Notes under the pieces: generated by a model
Told to the model about the DNA's origin: nothing
The model's input: the letters and a program-made list of their open reading frames with translations, nothing else
Database searches by the model: none
Shown here: positions 19,704 to 32,235 of the stretch, piece by piece
Numbering within the stretch: the stretch's first letter is position 1
How the letters are laid out: every line of letters begins with the position of its first letter
Program-made: the position numbers and the translations under genes
NCBI GenBank assembly: GCA_023014335.1
Contig: JAECYW010000021.1
Location: forward strand, 868,001 to 932,000
Reading direction: 5' to 3'
Length of the DNA stretch: 64,000 nucleotides
Origin: Galerina marginata
Taxonomy: Eukaryota > Basidiomycota > Agaricomycetes > Agaricales > Galerinaceae

Positions 19704-21520
19704 GGCGAGGTCCTGGGAGTGAAATCCACACGAGAAAATACGATTCCTCGGAGGCCACCTTATAAGAAGGATTCCATGTGCAAACTCCAAAGGCGGTTCC
19801 ACGATAAGACAGCCCCTTGCACATGCTCAGCGCCATTCACAAATGCAGAAGATCGACCTTGACTAGAAGCTAAAAATGTTCCGTGTATTGTCTTTTCCCA
19901 GTGGCAGATGATACGGCGGACGAATCGAAAAGCAGATCTGTCGGGCTAGTGGAAATTCTTTGCCCTTCCGAGTCGGCATCCGCTTTGGGGAGGCTAGTTT
20001 CTCCACCATACGCATGGACCTACGAAGCGTTACCAGAATCTGAATTATTTTTAGGACGTAGTGTTCGCACAACCCTATTCGGTAACCGCCTGCCTTCCCG
20101 CTTCCTCGACTGGTGTTAGCCGTAAGTTTTAGAATTAAGAACCACAAAACGCCACCCAATCCATCGCAGAAGGGTTGAATAACCCTCGGTGAATGCAATG
20201 TACCATGGCAGATTGACTCACGGACACTGGAAGCCGACCGGGAACAACTTGGTCCTCTCCTTTACGAATTTCATAAAGAAACCCAAACGTGAGATATCGT
20301 GCTGAAAATAGTTGCACCTCCAGTGAACCAGCCCGTCAGTGTGCAGAGACTGACTCCGAACTATAAAGTGGGTGATATTTGAATTTAAGTAACGCCAGTT
20401 GGAGTAAACCCAAATGACGAAAAAGTGTTACTCACCAAAAAGTTCCAGTGCCTGTAATTCTCGGAGGTCTTTCCGGGACCCATTACGCGCCGCCCGATGT
20501 TTGAGGATCTGCTAACACCTGGCGTTGCGCAGCGGTCGACCATATGGTTCAATGACTTCATGACTGCTATGTGTGTCCAGACTCTCCGGTAGGAATTTAA
20601 TGGGTACGCGAACGGCTAAATTTAGCGGTGTTAATTATAGCCCAGGTCATGCAGGTGAGTGGCGACATGAGCTATTAAGCCATAATGAGTTCAGGAGGTC
20701 ACTAAGCAGTAAGATACCGCCGACAAAGAGACGGGGAGCATAGCATTTATCCAACCAACTTCGTGTAAGCTTGCGAGGCCGTCGCCGTATATCTAGGAAG
20801 CGCCTTCACTTGTGCCTACTCGAACATGTCCCGAGTAAAGTCGAATGATCGGGGACACGCAAAAACCTTTGCGCCTATCTCACAATCTCGAAGGGGGAGT
20901 CACCGGCGACATATCACGACCGCAGTAGCAAATTGGTCGTCGGGTTCTCACTGCCGAAGTGGAGGGGATGGGAGAAACTATCATGTTCTATTTTCGTTCG
21001 CTCTTCAGTGACCAAAAATAAGCCAGAGAGATAGGAGCTTCTAGGCAGACGGTGACATCGCCAAGCAGTGTCGTTGAAGATGTATGACGATCCGGGCGAT
21101 TGTCAAAATTGAAAGCTTTCAAATATGCCGAAAGAGGCCGCAGGCGAGATATCGGCAAGTTTGCACCAAGCAATTGTCGGTTATTTCGTGAGCTTTAAGA
21201 CCTATCCGAGTCGAGGTCATTTTCTCGACATTAAACACGTTCAAGAAGAGGAGAAACTTCCTAGATAAACCAGGACTCTTGTAGTCAAAGAGTTTGTCAA
21301 CGAAGCTAGCTGGGGGTGGTCAAGGTTGAACGTTGAACTGACACGGGTCTGGAATATTCGCGCGCTGACCATGCATTCCCACGGTTCAACTAGACATCGA
21401 ACATTTTTTTTTCTTGAAAGTTGACTCGCTGACACCAACGACAACGACGACTACAACAATTGAGAAAGTTGCCTCTTTCTCACTTGACCCACGCGCTGCT
21501 GAGAGCTTCTGGAGTGACTC
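19704..21520. other. intergenic, possible small gene on minus strand
   Basis: No gene is firmly supported. On the minus strand 20483-20436 and 20360-20289 read as two in-frame exons (16 and 24 codons) around a GTGAGT...TAG intron, starting MGPGKTSENYRHWNFL and continuing with a hydrophobic stretch. A further exon near 20280-20200 could follow, but I could not close the model and do not recognise the product. The rest is the OPT 5' flank and the GT25 upstream region. Confidence 0.3.
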
Positions 21521-22745
21521 ATGCTGTCTTTCCATCTCGGTTCTAAATACAACCTTCTTCGAAAGCTGGCTCTCGTCCTGTTCTGCTTCTCATGCATAGC
21601 GATCTTGCTTTTAATGGTCGATGTCATGCAATTAAAGATACTTCAGCTTCCGGAATCCACTATGCGTGTTTTGGAGTACAACAAGGCTGCAAAACCTCTT
21701 GACTTCGTAGAACAAATCAATGTCATCTCACTTCCTGATCGAACATCAAGACGAGTTGACATGGAAAAGCTGCGTCTCGCGCTTGGATTAGAATGGAACT
21801 ACAGCGAAGCTTTGCCTGCACACGACTCCTTGGTTGGCGGAATAATAGACTGGGTGAAGTTGCTTCGCACGGAGAACCCAGAACTCTTCTCAGCCAGCGA
21901 TGGAACGACCTCCGAACGCCCGGGTCTGACGGCCAATTATAGTGCTAAATTTGCTTGGCCTCACAATATCGACGAGCTTGCAATGTCCTCTCAAGATCTT
22001 GACCTCTGGAGCTCAGATATTCTGGGAACACCCGCCAGGATATCCTCACCTCCGCCCTATCGACCTATCACATGCGCGACAAAGAATAGTGATGTTGCGA
22101 ACTTTTCTTCTAGTCTCCCGGAGTATCTTGTTCTCACCCCAGCCCGAGTAGCTTGCTGGCACTCACATCTGTCGATCATACACCGGCTGGCCAACGAGTT
22201 GACAACGGGCGATACCGGAGTAGCTTTCATCCTAGAGGACGATGTGGACATGGAGATAGATATCGCTCACCAGCTTCGGGTTCTGTGGCCGTTACTACCC
22301 GAGCTCTGGGACATTGTCTTTTTGGGTGTGAAGCATCTCTCTATAACCGACATGATCAACTCTAAATCGTTATCTAGGACACTGTTGGTCAGATGAGCGC
22401 CGCGGTCGACTTTTGTCACCAGGGCTGTCAGAATCTTTAATTGACGATACTTCTTTTCAATTGTACGAGTCTACCAGTCCCAAGTGCACCCATGCGTACG
22501 CTCTCTCACGAATTGGCGCTCGTCGTCTCTTACTTCACCTGCGCTACTCTCCATTCGCCTATTCACGTGCAATAGATCAAGCATTCTCCTGGCTTGTGGA
22601 AAGTGGACGGCTCAAAAGCTTTTCGGTAGTCCCTAGTTTGGCCGTTCAAAGAAAGATTGCGGACAGCGATGTAATGGTTGGGAAAGGTGCCGGAAGTAAA
22701 TGGATAGATACTCTCACCAAAGGCGTATTTTCAGACAGAGCCTAG
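21521..22745 (+). CDS. glycosyltransferase family 25 protein
   Basis: Exons 21521-22325 and 22378-22745 (52-bp intron) give 390 residues. A short cytoplasmic N-terminus and one hydrophobic anchor (about residues 14-34) make it a type II Golgi/ER protein. The family start INVISLPDRTSRR, a DxD-like metal/nucleotide-sugar site in LEDDVDMEI and the block FLGHCWSDE, which is formed across the splice junction, identify GT25 (LPS glycosyltransferase/procollagen galactosyltransferase type). The C-terminal block THAYALSRIGARRLL is also typical. The donor sugar and acceptor are unknown; fungal members are uncharacterised wall or glycoprotein enzymes. Confidence 0.88.
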
Positions 22746-23342
22746 AAGAAACACCCAAATGCAACACATTAGTAACTTTTTGCATTATATATAGTGTCAG
22801 ATTCCCCTAGCCTCATGTTCGTTATCGTTATCATGACTGCATATTAAGACTTCGGGCAAACTAGAGCAGTAGATCTGCTCGAGAAGCTATCGATTGTAAC
22901 TGTAATGCAAGTTGTACTTATTCCACAATGTTTAAAACAATCACATACCAGTAAGATCGTTGTGAGTGGTTGCCATAATATTTAGTTTGCAAACAGAAGG
23001 CAATGCAAGACAACTGACAGAAGCGGGGCTGGACGCTTCCAAATTAGGTTCGTTCCAAGCCGCCGTTCTTCTGCCGGTGAATGTTTGCTGCGCAAACAGG
23101 TGCAATGTTTGGCGGATTTTGGAGCTCCGCTGGGAACCGGACCGGAGCAAGGCGGCTTGCTCCGAACCTACTTCCAAATGCAGAACTGTAAAAGTTTGGC
23201 GTTATTTGGATGCAAGGGCGACGGCACTAGCTCGTCGCTCATCACAGTGGCGAGACATCTTTCTCTTCATCCCCATCTGCAAACATCCTGCTCCCAGAAC
23301 ACTACACCACACGAAGGCCCAAAGCTTAAAACCATCTGAATT
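22746..23342. other. intergenic
   Basis: Holds the GT25 3' flank and the CSN7 upstream region. The only frames are short and domain-free; no repeat stands out. Confidence 0.45.
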
Positions 23343-24433
23343 ATGGATCTTGCAAATTTCTCTGCCAAATTGGAGCCTTTCTTGTTGATGGCCAAGTCGC
23401 TGAAAGGCGCTGCTGCAGCCAAACTTATCCAGGACGCTACCTCCGCGCCAGGAGTTTTCGTGTTCTCGGAGCTATTGGAGCTACCAAACATACAAGAGGT
23501 GCGCTGTCTATTCGTTATAATGTTTTGGTTGTCTAAAACGCGTTTAGCTGGAGAAAAGCGAACAGCACCAGAAGTTCCTCTCTTTGTTGCAATTGTTCTC
23601 ATATAAGACATACCAGGATTACCTTCGTATGTCCTTACTACACCAATCCGTTATTTGTCACTCACAAGTTCAGAGCACAAGGACAAATTGCCACCCTTGA
23701 ACCAATCCCAGATTATCAAGCTCAAGCACTTAACTATCGTGTCGTTAGCAGCTGATCGACGCGTAGGTTTCCAACCTTTGTGTTGAAATTGCGCTTACGA
23801 ACTGTGCTAGATTCTTCCGTATGCCGATCTTCTGAAAGCGCTCGACATCTCAAATGTGCGAGAGCTCGAGGATCTTATTATTGATGCAATCTACCTTGAC
23901 CTGCTCAATGGGAAGCTCGATCAAAAGGAAGAGCAACTAGAAGTGTCGTACACCATGGGAAGGGATCTAGAGCCCGGTAAACTGGAGCAAGTGCTTGCAG
24001 CACTGAAGGATTGGTACGACACCGTCCATCTGAATATTCTTTCATTTCTGATATGATGGATCAGGGCGTCAACAACATCATCGGTGCTAGCAACTCTGGA
24101 CGGAAAAATTAATTCAATCGCCGCAGATACCGCAGCTGCTAAGTTTAACCTGCAAGAGCACGAGAAGATTCTTCAAGACAATTTGAAATATGTGCATGAC
24201 AAGCAGAAGGAGAAGAGTTTGGGTGGCGGAATGGCAAGCAGGCGGGCCGCTTTTCAATTGGGCGACCGAGAGAACATGAGCATGGATGTGGATGAACCAG
24301 ATGGTAAGGGTAAAAACCGGAAGTACGTGTTCCGTTTTTCGACCAGTATTGCGACTAACGTGCGGGTCATTCTCTCCTCAGAGCTTCGCAAGAGATGGCA
24401 CCAAAAAATGCCAGAAAGCGGAATAAATTCTGA
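23343..24433 (+). CDS. CSN7: COP9 signalosome subunit 7 (PCI domain)
   Basis: Exons 23343-23498, 23548-23626, 23674-23762, 23811-24013, 24065-24322 and 24382-24433 give 278 residues. CSN7 is a structural PCI subunit of the COP9 signalosome, which removes NEDD8 from cullins and so resets SCF-type ligases. Diagnostic stretches are [33 protein letters not shown] and [14 protein letters not shown], then KLDQ...LEV and GRDL of the PCI winged helix, followed by a coiled coil (about 185-225) and a basic tail with NARKRNK. The introns (47-59 bp) include two that fall between conserved family residues, so the joins are well constrained. Confidence 0.93.
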
Positions 24434-25317
24434 TTTTCTACAGTCTACAGATTCGTCCATCTCGCTTTCTCCGTCGTCCATGTTCATTCATATCAATTTC
24501 ACTGTAATCGCATCTAAGTTGTATCCCATATTCTGCTCGTTGGGCTAGTGAGGCAGTTACAGAAGGAAATACCCGATCGGCCATTTGTCTTCCTCCATGG
24601 CGACTGCCCGTGGCAGCGTGGCTTGCGACGCTCAACGAGTTGCGTGATCTGTTGGGACTAGAAGTCTTCCCTGCTCGGGTCCTTGTTCGTCCAATCGTCT
24701 CTTTCCTTCATAAATAAGCTGAATCATCTGCGCACAACGCCGTTCGCATGTCGGATAAGTAACTATGTCATATACCGCGTTCACGTCGGTGAACATCAGA
24801 GGCATCAACCAAATCAGCGGGCGCACCGTAATGAAGTGACATGCGGGATCAGTCGATCCCTTACATGTTAGTGACGATGATATTTTCAACCCTGCCTCGA
24901 TGATCGCAATGTGACGGAACGTTCTCGGCAATGGGTGTCTTTGCCGCACACTGTTATCGATGGCGTACTCCAGCAGATACCATACTTATATGCAGGTGAA
25001 GCTACAATGCCGGTAAGCTTATCGTACCCTCTAGGCATATCTTGAAATAATAGTACAGTTATAGTCTAGAAGGCGCTGCGAGCGTGGCCTTCCCATATCT
25101 GCCATGCTGCATCAGGGCGGCAGTGCTTCCAACGTTTCTTATCCGTTTATATGAAAGCGATAATTGTGCCTGATGAGGCAGCTCATTAGACAACACGTTA
25201 CACATTAGCGCCGCCAAGCCTCCTTATAGCTGCAGTCACCGAACAAAAGCCGTAGTTGCCTTGTTGCCTCCTCATTGTTCCCTCCCATCTACAACCTCTG
25301 CGCTTTTTATTAGACGG
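24434..25317. other. intergenic with unassigned minus-strand open frame
   Basis: A 105-codon minus-strand frame (24949-24632) is the largest open stretch. It contains a hydrophobic segment (ITVRPLIWLMPLMF) but no recognised domain and no closed gene model. Otherwise nothing is seen. Confidence 0.35.
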
Positions 25318-26085
25318 ATGTCTGAAGACATCGCTGCGGGCTCAACTTCGCCATCCAGCACATCCGATTCTAATGGCCAGCTGCAAGAAGTGGGTAACAA
25401 TCCCGAGTCTCAGGCTGGCGTTGAGAAAACTCCGGTCGTCGACGCTGGCCCATCGACGCCACCCCCGAAACGCGTGCTGAAAGTCTATGCCACCACCGCA
25501 GAAGCAATCGCCAACTTTAAGCCTACGCCGCGCGAGGTGATAAGAGGCATTGCGCCGCACGTGTTCGACGAGAGGAAGCGGAGACGCAGTCAAAAGCGAG
25601 CCCCGAAGCCGTATTGGTACATGTCTACCGGGGAAAAGAGGTCGTCTCCTTTGCGAGGAGCAACTGTAATTTCATGGGACGAGCATTCAATCTACCTAGG
25701 TGCGTAGCAGCCCCTTATTCGCACTCGACGATGGCTAACGTACTTGACGTCACCTCTAGAACAACCCGAACCTCCCAAACGCGCCACTTCGCCTGAAAGA
25801 AGTGAACCCGCTCCCCAGCCTGTGCAGGTTCGGGATTCTATCAGCTCCGAACAGCGAGCAGTGATCAACACCCGTCGTGTTAAGCTACAGAAGTCCGGGT
25901 GGAAACATTTCCGAGTTGACGTCCATTTGTTCAGGTCAGTCGAGGCCCTATCTTTTCATTCATTTCCCTCCCTTATCTTCCCTCGAAAGCACTCACGCTG
26001 ACGATCATTCTTCGTAACCTGCAGGAGCATTGGCGTTAAATTGAAATCAGTCACGTCCCTTAACGCTCATTCATCCGGGCGTTGA
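25318..26085 (+). CDS. hypothetical basic, disordered protein
   Basis: Exons 25318-25699, 25760-25934 and 26025-26085 give 205 residues over introns of 60 and 90 bp. I do not recognise the family. The N-terminal 60 residues are Ser/Pro/Thr-rich, followed by a better-structured segment (VYATTAEAIANFKPTPREVI) and a basic patch ERKRRRSQKRAPK that could be a nuclear signal. The middle is again Pro/Glu-rich and the C-terminus (KSGWKHFRVDVHLFR) looks folded. It is probably a lineage-restricted gene. The last intron is the least certain join. Confidence 0.62.
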
Positions 26086-26629
26086 AAGTCACATCTGTCC
26101 GTAATTCTCAGCTTTGTCAGTTCCGATCTCCACGATCTTTCAAGCGCTTAGAACAATACCTAGACTTTTAGACGCCCCTGTAGTTATATCCAGTTCCTTA
26201 CTAGAAACGTTTGCTTGATTGCACACATATTAGATACTTACATATATGTCAGGCACAGTTGCTTATTGTATAACAAGTTAACAATTTTCAGATATGCTTC
26301 GCGAGCCATCGTCCTTGCATCATACGGCGTCAACGAGCTTCTACGTCGTACGAGGTCGACGCTGGAAATGACACAATACTATGTATGTCTTCCAGAATTT
26401 TTTTCCAATTGTCATTTCATGATCATGGAAACTCCGAACTCATAGACTGGATTCAGTGTATCTCCTTGTCGATAGACCATGATGCATGAATTCTGGTCTG
26501 CATACTCACCATTTTGACGTGCAAATCTCGCGAGTCGACGGCGGACGCGACGCAAGCCCGCAGAGGTCAAAATATGTCACGTGATCATGACCAGCGTTGC
26601 GTCATTTTGATTTTCATAAACGCCTACCG
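26086..26629. other. intergenic
   Basis: AT-rich 3' flank of the previous gene, then a GC-richer stretch around 26520-26600 with a CACGTG-like element (GTCACGTGATC at about 26576-26586). No gene is supported. Confidence 0.4.
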
Positions 26630-27840
26630 TCTTCCCTCGTTTATCTATACCCAACCCAACCCAACCCCGGGCCAAAGCCAGAGCATCAAGCCAGAGCATT
26701 AGGAGCTCAGACTCAGAGTCTCGTCCTCGATTGTGTCTCCTTTGATTTCGAATTCCTGTGTTGAATGCACATCATAGATAGCGCTGTCAACTGAACTCAG
26801 CCTCAGGCTGCCAGAACTGCCAGTGGCAGCCTCATCGCCTTCCATTCATTGCCTTCCATCGACCTGGGATGTGAAATTGTGAATTAACTGTCTGTTGCTG
26901 GGACTGTGACAGTGCTTTGGCGGCCGAACTACTGGAAGGCTGATGTCGATGCCATAATTTGCTGTCTGGTCACCTCGTAGCCTCTTACTCGGTAATCGAC
27001 TTCGTCTCTCCTCAAGATTATGTGAATTGCAGCCTGTAGACGAGAGATATTTGACACCTTGATCACTTTTCTCCGCGACCTTTCTGCTTGGAACATCATA
27101 GTCGAAGTTACTACTCGTCAACAGTAACACATAATTGACGTCCTATGATCTGGAGTTGCGTCCAGTTAATAGCGTCTTCACACTCATATAGAATGTTCTT
27201 ATTGAATTTGTGCGCAATGCTTTTCAAGACCTTAATGGTTGGCGCGAGTGAGTGAAGCCAATCCCATGACATTATTACCTGGTCTTCTATATCTTGTGAT
27301 TCCTTTGGACCGTGTTGTCCTATAATTAGGAGGATAAGATAAAGATGCTCACACCGCTTGGGCTCAGGCGTACAGGCTATGCTGCAAACGAATGATTGTA
27401 GCCATCATTATTTTACCTGGCTCGGAAGGTCTGGGATGGCCGAACCACTGGCGTATATTCTCTGGGGGCCTATTGCATTTCTCCCGTCCTTAAAGCGTTG
27501 ACCTCGAAAGCTCTGGTACTCATGCCGGGTCGTCTCGACGAAGCTGTTTCTAAAGTACACACGGTCGAATAACCAAGAGGCAGGTCAAACTGCTCAGCTT
27601 TCGGTCCTTTGCGCTTACGGAAACGTCTGTAGACTGTCAATCCCTGGGGAATTTAATTGTCGGCCGCCATACTCTCGTTTTCAATTTTGACTACCCACGG
27701 CTTTACGTGACGTCAAACCAGCCTCCCGTCCCATTCCTCAATCCCTAGGAAACCGCACGTTGAAATGCAAAGTACAAAGGCTGATGTTGACATGAAATGC
27801 AAGGCTACCGCCCATAGCCCCCTTTTCCACTTACCCTGCC

Positions 27841-28449
27841 ATGTCGTCTGACATTGGGGAGCTCGGCAGGGAATACCGTGCCCCTAATAGCAGCCCGCAA
27901 CCCCCACAAAGCAAGCCCTCGACCCAAAAATTTAGGAGACTTCAGCGGCATGTTAGTTGTCTCTTCTTTGTCTGTCCGCTAGTTGAGCTGACTGCCTCAA
28001 TTCTTCTACGCCGTTCTACATAGTCCATCACTCTGTCGTCGTCAGCACCACTGTCGTCGAAGCATTGCGGCCGTGCATCTCTCCCAGCTAATGTACCGCC
28101 AGGAATATCTGTCATAAAAACACCAACTAAACGCGAAGCGACCTCTGAGAAGCAAAGACCTTCGACTGCGGGAGGTGGCATAGAAGCCCTTGAGGCGCTC
28201 TCTCGGAAGATAAACCTGCGTTCAGCATCGCACAGTGGCAGGAAATCCGTGCCGCCTTCACCGTCACCGATGCCTCGTGTTCGCGTTCGTCCAGGCAGTG
28301 CGACTAATGCCCCACCAGCTACTGGCGGAACTCCCAAACCGGCTCAAGGGAGGTCCGTTTATTTGAGTTTCAAACAAATGTTCCTGCATTCTTTCGCGAA
28401 ACTCCTGGCGGCTATGCACTGGAAACAAGGTGCAATTCAACGGCTTTGA
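27841..28449 (+). CDS. hypothetical protein in the copy A unique segment
   Basis: Two exons, 27841-27951 and 28024-28449, join in phase across a 72-bp GTTAGT...TAG intron to 178 residues. The product is Ser/Pro/Arg-rich and mostly disordered, with one helical stretch (GIEALEALSRKINLR). Possible further introns and exons lie downstream: a donor at about 28353, an acceptor TTGCAG at about 28514, and another near 28683. The true 3' end is therefore unclear and the last 30 residues may be intron read-through. No family recognised. Confidence 0.35.
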
Positions 28450-29774
28450 CACCGCCTCGGATTACTAAAATCGAGCTATTTAGCTGCTTTGCTTTTGATT
28501 TTGCCTCTTGCAGCGGTGTCTTTCTCGTCCAACCTTGGTGGGATAGTCACAATCAGGTATCTGCTCGATCGTTCAATCCGGCATTTGCTCATAGGCGCCG
28601 GTCTTTAGGCTCCGCCCGTTTCACACTTTCATTGCATGGGTTAATTATTATGTCAGAATGCTTGTGAAGCTTGCTATATTCCAGGATTCCCGCCTCTCGA
28701 TTCTCATCCTCTGATTCCGTCTCTAAACCCAGCCATGGAACTTTAAATGACAATAAGCAGGTGCAGCGACTCTTGCGATCGAGGCGACTTCGATGCAGAT
28801 GGATGTCAAGCCTCCAACTTCACCTCGACCCTTCTGTGTTGACATTCTCGGTGCTGACTCGTGAAGGAATTACCTGAAATATTTATGTGATATGTATTCT
28901 CATTTGTGCACTACGTTTGCGATAGATAAGTTGAAATCATAGATATGACGGAGTGATGCTCTATGCTCGGTAGGAATTTAACAACTTTCCACTGTTCCAG
29001 GGATATAAGGTTTATTCGTGAATTCTAAATCCCTGATTATGAGAGGCGGTGGATGCTGTCGATGTAAACTGGAGTCTAAAGGCTCCTGTTGGTTCTGAGA
29101 ATGACGAAAGGCAACGGAAAGCCGAGGTGCCAGCACTGTGGGTCCATATGCAATCGTCGATTGCGTGCATGGGGTTAGAGCAGGGACAAACAAACATCGT
29201 GAATAGAACCAAAAGCCAGCTCTGCCAGTGTGGAATCCGTAGGATCGAAATGCTCGCCTTTGACTACATAGTCGGTCACCTTTGCGTCTTGCGTTGGAGG
29301 CAGACTCTGCCTTGTTTATTCCAGATGCAACTCCCACGACCCGACGAAAGGCCCCTTGTTCCTTGCCATCATGATGATGCGCAATGGCAGACTCGCCTGG
29401 TTAAAATTTCGACGACTTTCTACTGGATGCGGTCCTCATTTGTTCACCTATAACCCTGCACACTTTTGTGGTCTACGCAATAACAGAAGCTATTTCAAGA
29501 AACAAGCATTAGAATGACAGAGGTCCATTGCAACTTGATTGCCGCGGCAACGCCTGCTTTACAACGTCTTTGTTGCATTCACACTGGCAGCTAATCACGC
29601 TATTGAGCCCAGTTCGGTCTGTTTGGAAACAAACTTACAAAGGACTCGGAAATGCTGGACCCCTCCACTCTCAATAAAAAGCGCGTCTCTGGGGTTTATT
29701 GGCCTTATTCTTCACCCTCATATAACCTGGATCACCATTCTTGCTAACGATTCACGCTTTCAGTTGACGCGACG

Positions 29775-30758
29775 ATGACCAACCGTCATCCAGAAGATTT
29801 ACCTAACAGTACTTCGCATCCACGAACGCGGGATCAAATTCCTCTCATGCACCTGGTCAGTTGAACACCTTCATATCATCTTGAGTATCGACTAAAATGG
29901 ATTGGATGTGCGACAGCCCAGCTATGTGCCTATTCGTACTACCCCAAATCCAAACCGTCGTGCGCCCGTGTTAGGACAGTTTTCGCCATCGCCGACCCCT
30001 CCTCGTCGTGTATGTACGCATCTGCACAAACCTTTTCTTGACAACTGAAAGGAAACATCTAGAATAACACCTCGAAGGATGTCAAACTAGTATTCTGCCC
30101 TTCTCTGGAAGCTTTCCAGTGGTCGACTCCCCCAGTTACCCCCGAAAGGCTATCTCGATCATCAACCCGGATTGCGCCTCGTTCTCAACTACCTTCCAAT
30201 GGCTTTCCTGCCACAGTTCCAGGACGTTTCGATGAAAACCCTTTCATTAACCACGCCCAGTCAGAATGGGAACCCTTTTCCTCTGCAAATGCAGAATCGC
30301 GCTCAACTACTTTGACTTGTCAGCTCCCAGACGATCCTTTCGCCAATTCTCAATCGAGTAACCGAGCCGCAATTCAGCGCACGACCGTCAAAGATGAGCC
30401 AAGCTCTCACTTTTTGACACCTCTCGCAGGTGAAAACGACTACTATCCCACTCGCAGATCTGCTTTTCGAAGATCGACTATCACTTCCGGGGCTCAATCC
30501 AGTCTCGCCACACCTCCTGCGACTACTAGAAAGCTGCATCCAAACACCTTTGTGCCTCAAGGCACCCCCCTGGGGAACAACCTTCAGCTGGATTCCTTGC
30601 AAACACCACCTATGAAATTGGAGACTCCGCCCAGTTTTTTTACCCCTCCTTCCCCCACACAGCTTCATGCCTGCGTCTATCAAAGCCCTGAAGATACACC
30701 TCTGAGGCGGCCAAACTTTATGCCCACTGCTGGAAGCATCAACGAGTTAAGTCCTTCC
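29775..30758 (+). pseudogene. 5' fragment of the SNF2-type helicase gene (copy A)
   Basis: Exons 29775-29855 and 29917-30009 and the start of exon 3 (30063-30758) match the first three exons of the intact gene at 37433, with the same intron positions and phase. The frame stays open to the point where the 4.0-kb insertion begins, then runs into foreign sequence and stops at 30863. Only the disordered N-terminal region of the helicase is present, so the fragment cannot encode an ATPase. The open frame suggests weak constraint or a fairly recent break. Confidence 0.85.
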
Positions 30759-31322
30759 GGGTTAGAGGACGGCTTTAAATGCAGTATAATAAAATTTACA
30801 TCACAGCCAACCTTGCACTGTACATACTACCAAAATGTACACCCAAAATTGAGAGCTATCTAAATAAGGAAGTCGCGAGACAGTTCTATGCCCCATGCCA
30901 CGAAAAAATTGGCTCCTTGTTGTCTAATCTGTCCAGCCGACTAAATGGTTCAGGTGTTTATCGATTCCAGGGAGCTTAAAATAATAATTCCTGGAGTTTC
31001 GTGGCCTACGAAGCGTTTTACCAGGATATGAAATGGCCGCGCAGGAATCCACATTGGTCAAATAACAGAACTCTGGGTTATGACGGCAGACGCCTCCGGA
31101 ACTCATGTTTATGCGCCAAATACAGCCCTTAGGCTACCAGATATTTAGGCGCTCTTGCCGCTAAATTTAAGCAATCCGGGATTATCACTGCCAAGGACGC
31201 AGTTTATACTTTGTGTCTTAGTTCTCAGTGCAGGAGGAATGAAAATCAATTACTCTATCTCCGGAGAGATAATCACATCTCCATCTCATTCCTGTAGCAG
31301 GTGAGCGCATATCGAAGAAATC

Positions 31323-31700
31323 CGTCGATTTCAACTCCATAGAATTCATACCACTCAGCCGGAAGTCTCCACCCCTGGAGAACTAATATCAATTTAACTA
31401 ACGAATCCCATGGCTACCAAGCTTATATCAACTCATTCCGAGGTTTCTGTGTCCAGCAAATCCATCACGCCTTAACTGGAAGATTTCATACCTAGGAGCC
31501 CATATCAAGCTATTTTGAAGCTTTCACGGCAGCAGAACTCATATCAAGTTTATTACTACATTTCAATCCCTAGGAAATTAAATCTGGGCAACTTGAATAT
31601 CAAGGCAGATGAGTTCGTATCAAGCCATTCCGTCGATTTCAACTCCCTAGAATTCATACCACCTCAGTCAGAAGTTTTCAATCCTGGGGAACCAATATTG
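31323..31700 (+). repeat. direct repeat pair inside the insertion
   Basis: About 70 bp starting CCGTCGATTTCAACTCC at 31323 recurs at about 31628 with roughly 85% identity, 306 bp apart. Shorter related phrases containing CATATCAAG or GTATCAAG lie between them. Confidence 0.7.
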
Positions 31701-31854
31701 ATGATCCCCAGCATCTAGCCCCCGCCTCTATTGCAATAGGCAATTGCACGGGTATCCCTCGGGTATCCCGGCGCCTACCCCTCCCCGTACCCACGACGCG
31801 CACTGGTTTACACGTTCAGACGAGCTCAAGAACATCGAAAACGGGTGAGAAATG

Positions 31855-31906
31855 AATGAGATAGGGCCAATTTCGACGAATTTCACGAAATTGGCTCTAT
31901 CTCATT
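31855..31906. repeat. hairpin-forming inverted repeat inside the insertion
   Basis: The arms 31855-31875 and 31886-31906 pair at 20 of 21 positions around a 10-base loop. Such a perfect hairpin could be the terminus of a smaller element or a transcription-related structure; the sequence alone does not say which. Confidence 0.8.
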
Positions 31907-32114
31907 CAGTTCTGGCCGGAAAAATGTGTTCTTGGGCTCGTTTTGAAGGTTACGGGTATGCAAATCGCTATCCTTGACCCGTGCGGGTACGTTGTAGACA
32001 TGCATACTCGCACGACCAACTTGAAGGGTGATGTGCACTACGGGAACTTCTGAGTTGCGTCGGAGATCAAGTACATAAATAGGCGCCCATATTAGACGCG
32101 CAGCATTGCTCGAC

Positions 32115-32235
32115 ACTCTGTGCTAATTACTGTCCCATATTTAACAAATTTGACTACCATAATAAAATGGTGCAGCATTACCCAATATTCAGTGCAAATT
32201 ACTGTGCTATACTCTATTTACCCGATTTGACTACC
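32115..32235 (+). repeat. short tandem duplication inside the insertion
   Basis: Two diverged units, each starting AATTACTGT and ending in TTTGACTACCA, lie about 75 bp apart. They are non-coding. Confidence 0.5.

Noticed and set aside
24632..24949. 105-codon minus-strand frame as a gene
   Set aside because: There is no domain, no coherent start context and no splice support; it is kept only as a note in the intergenic entry.
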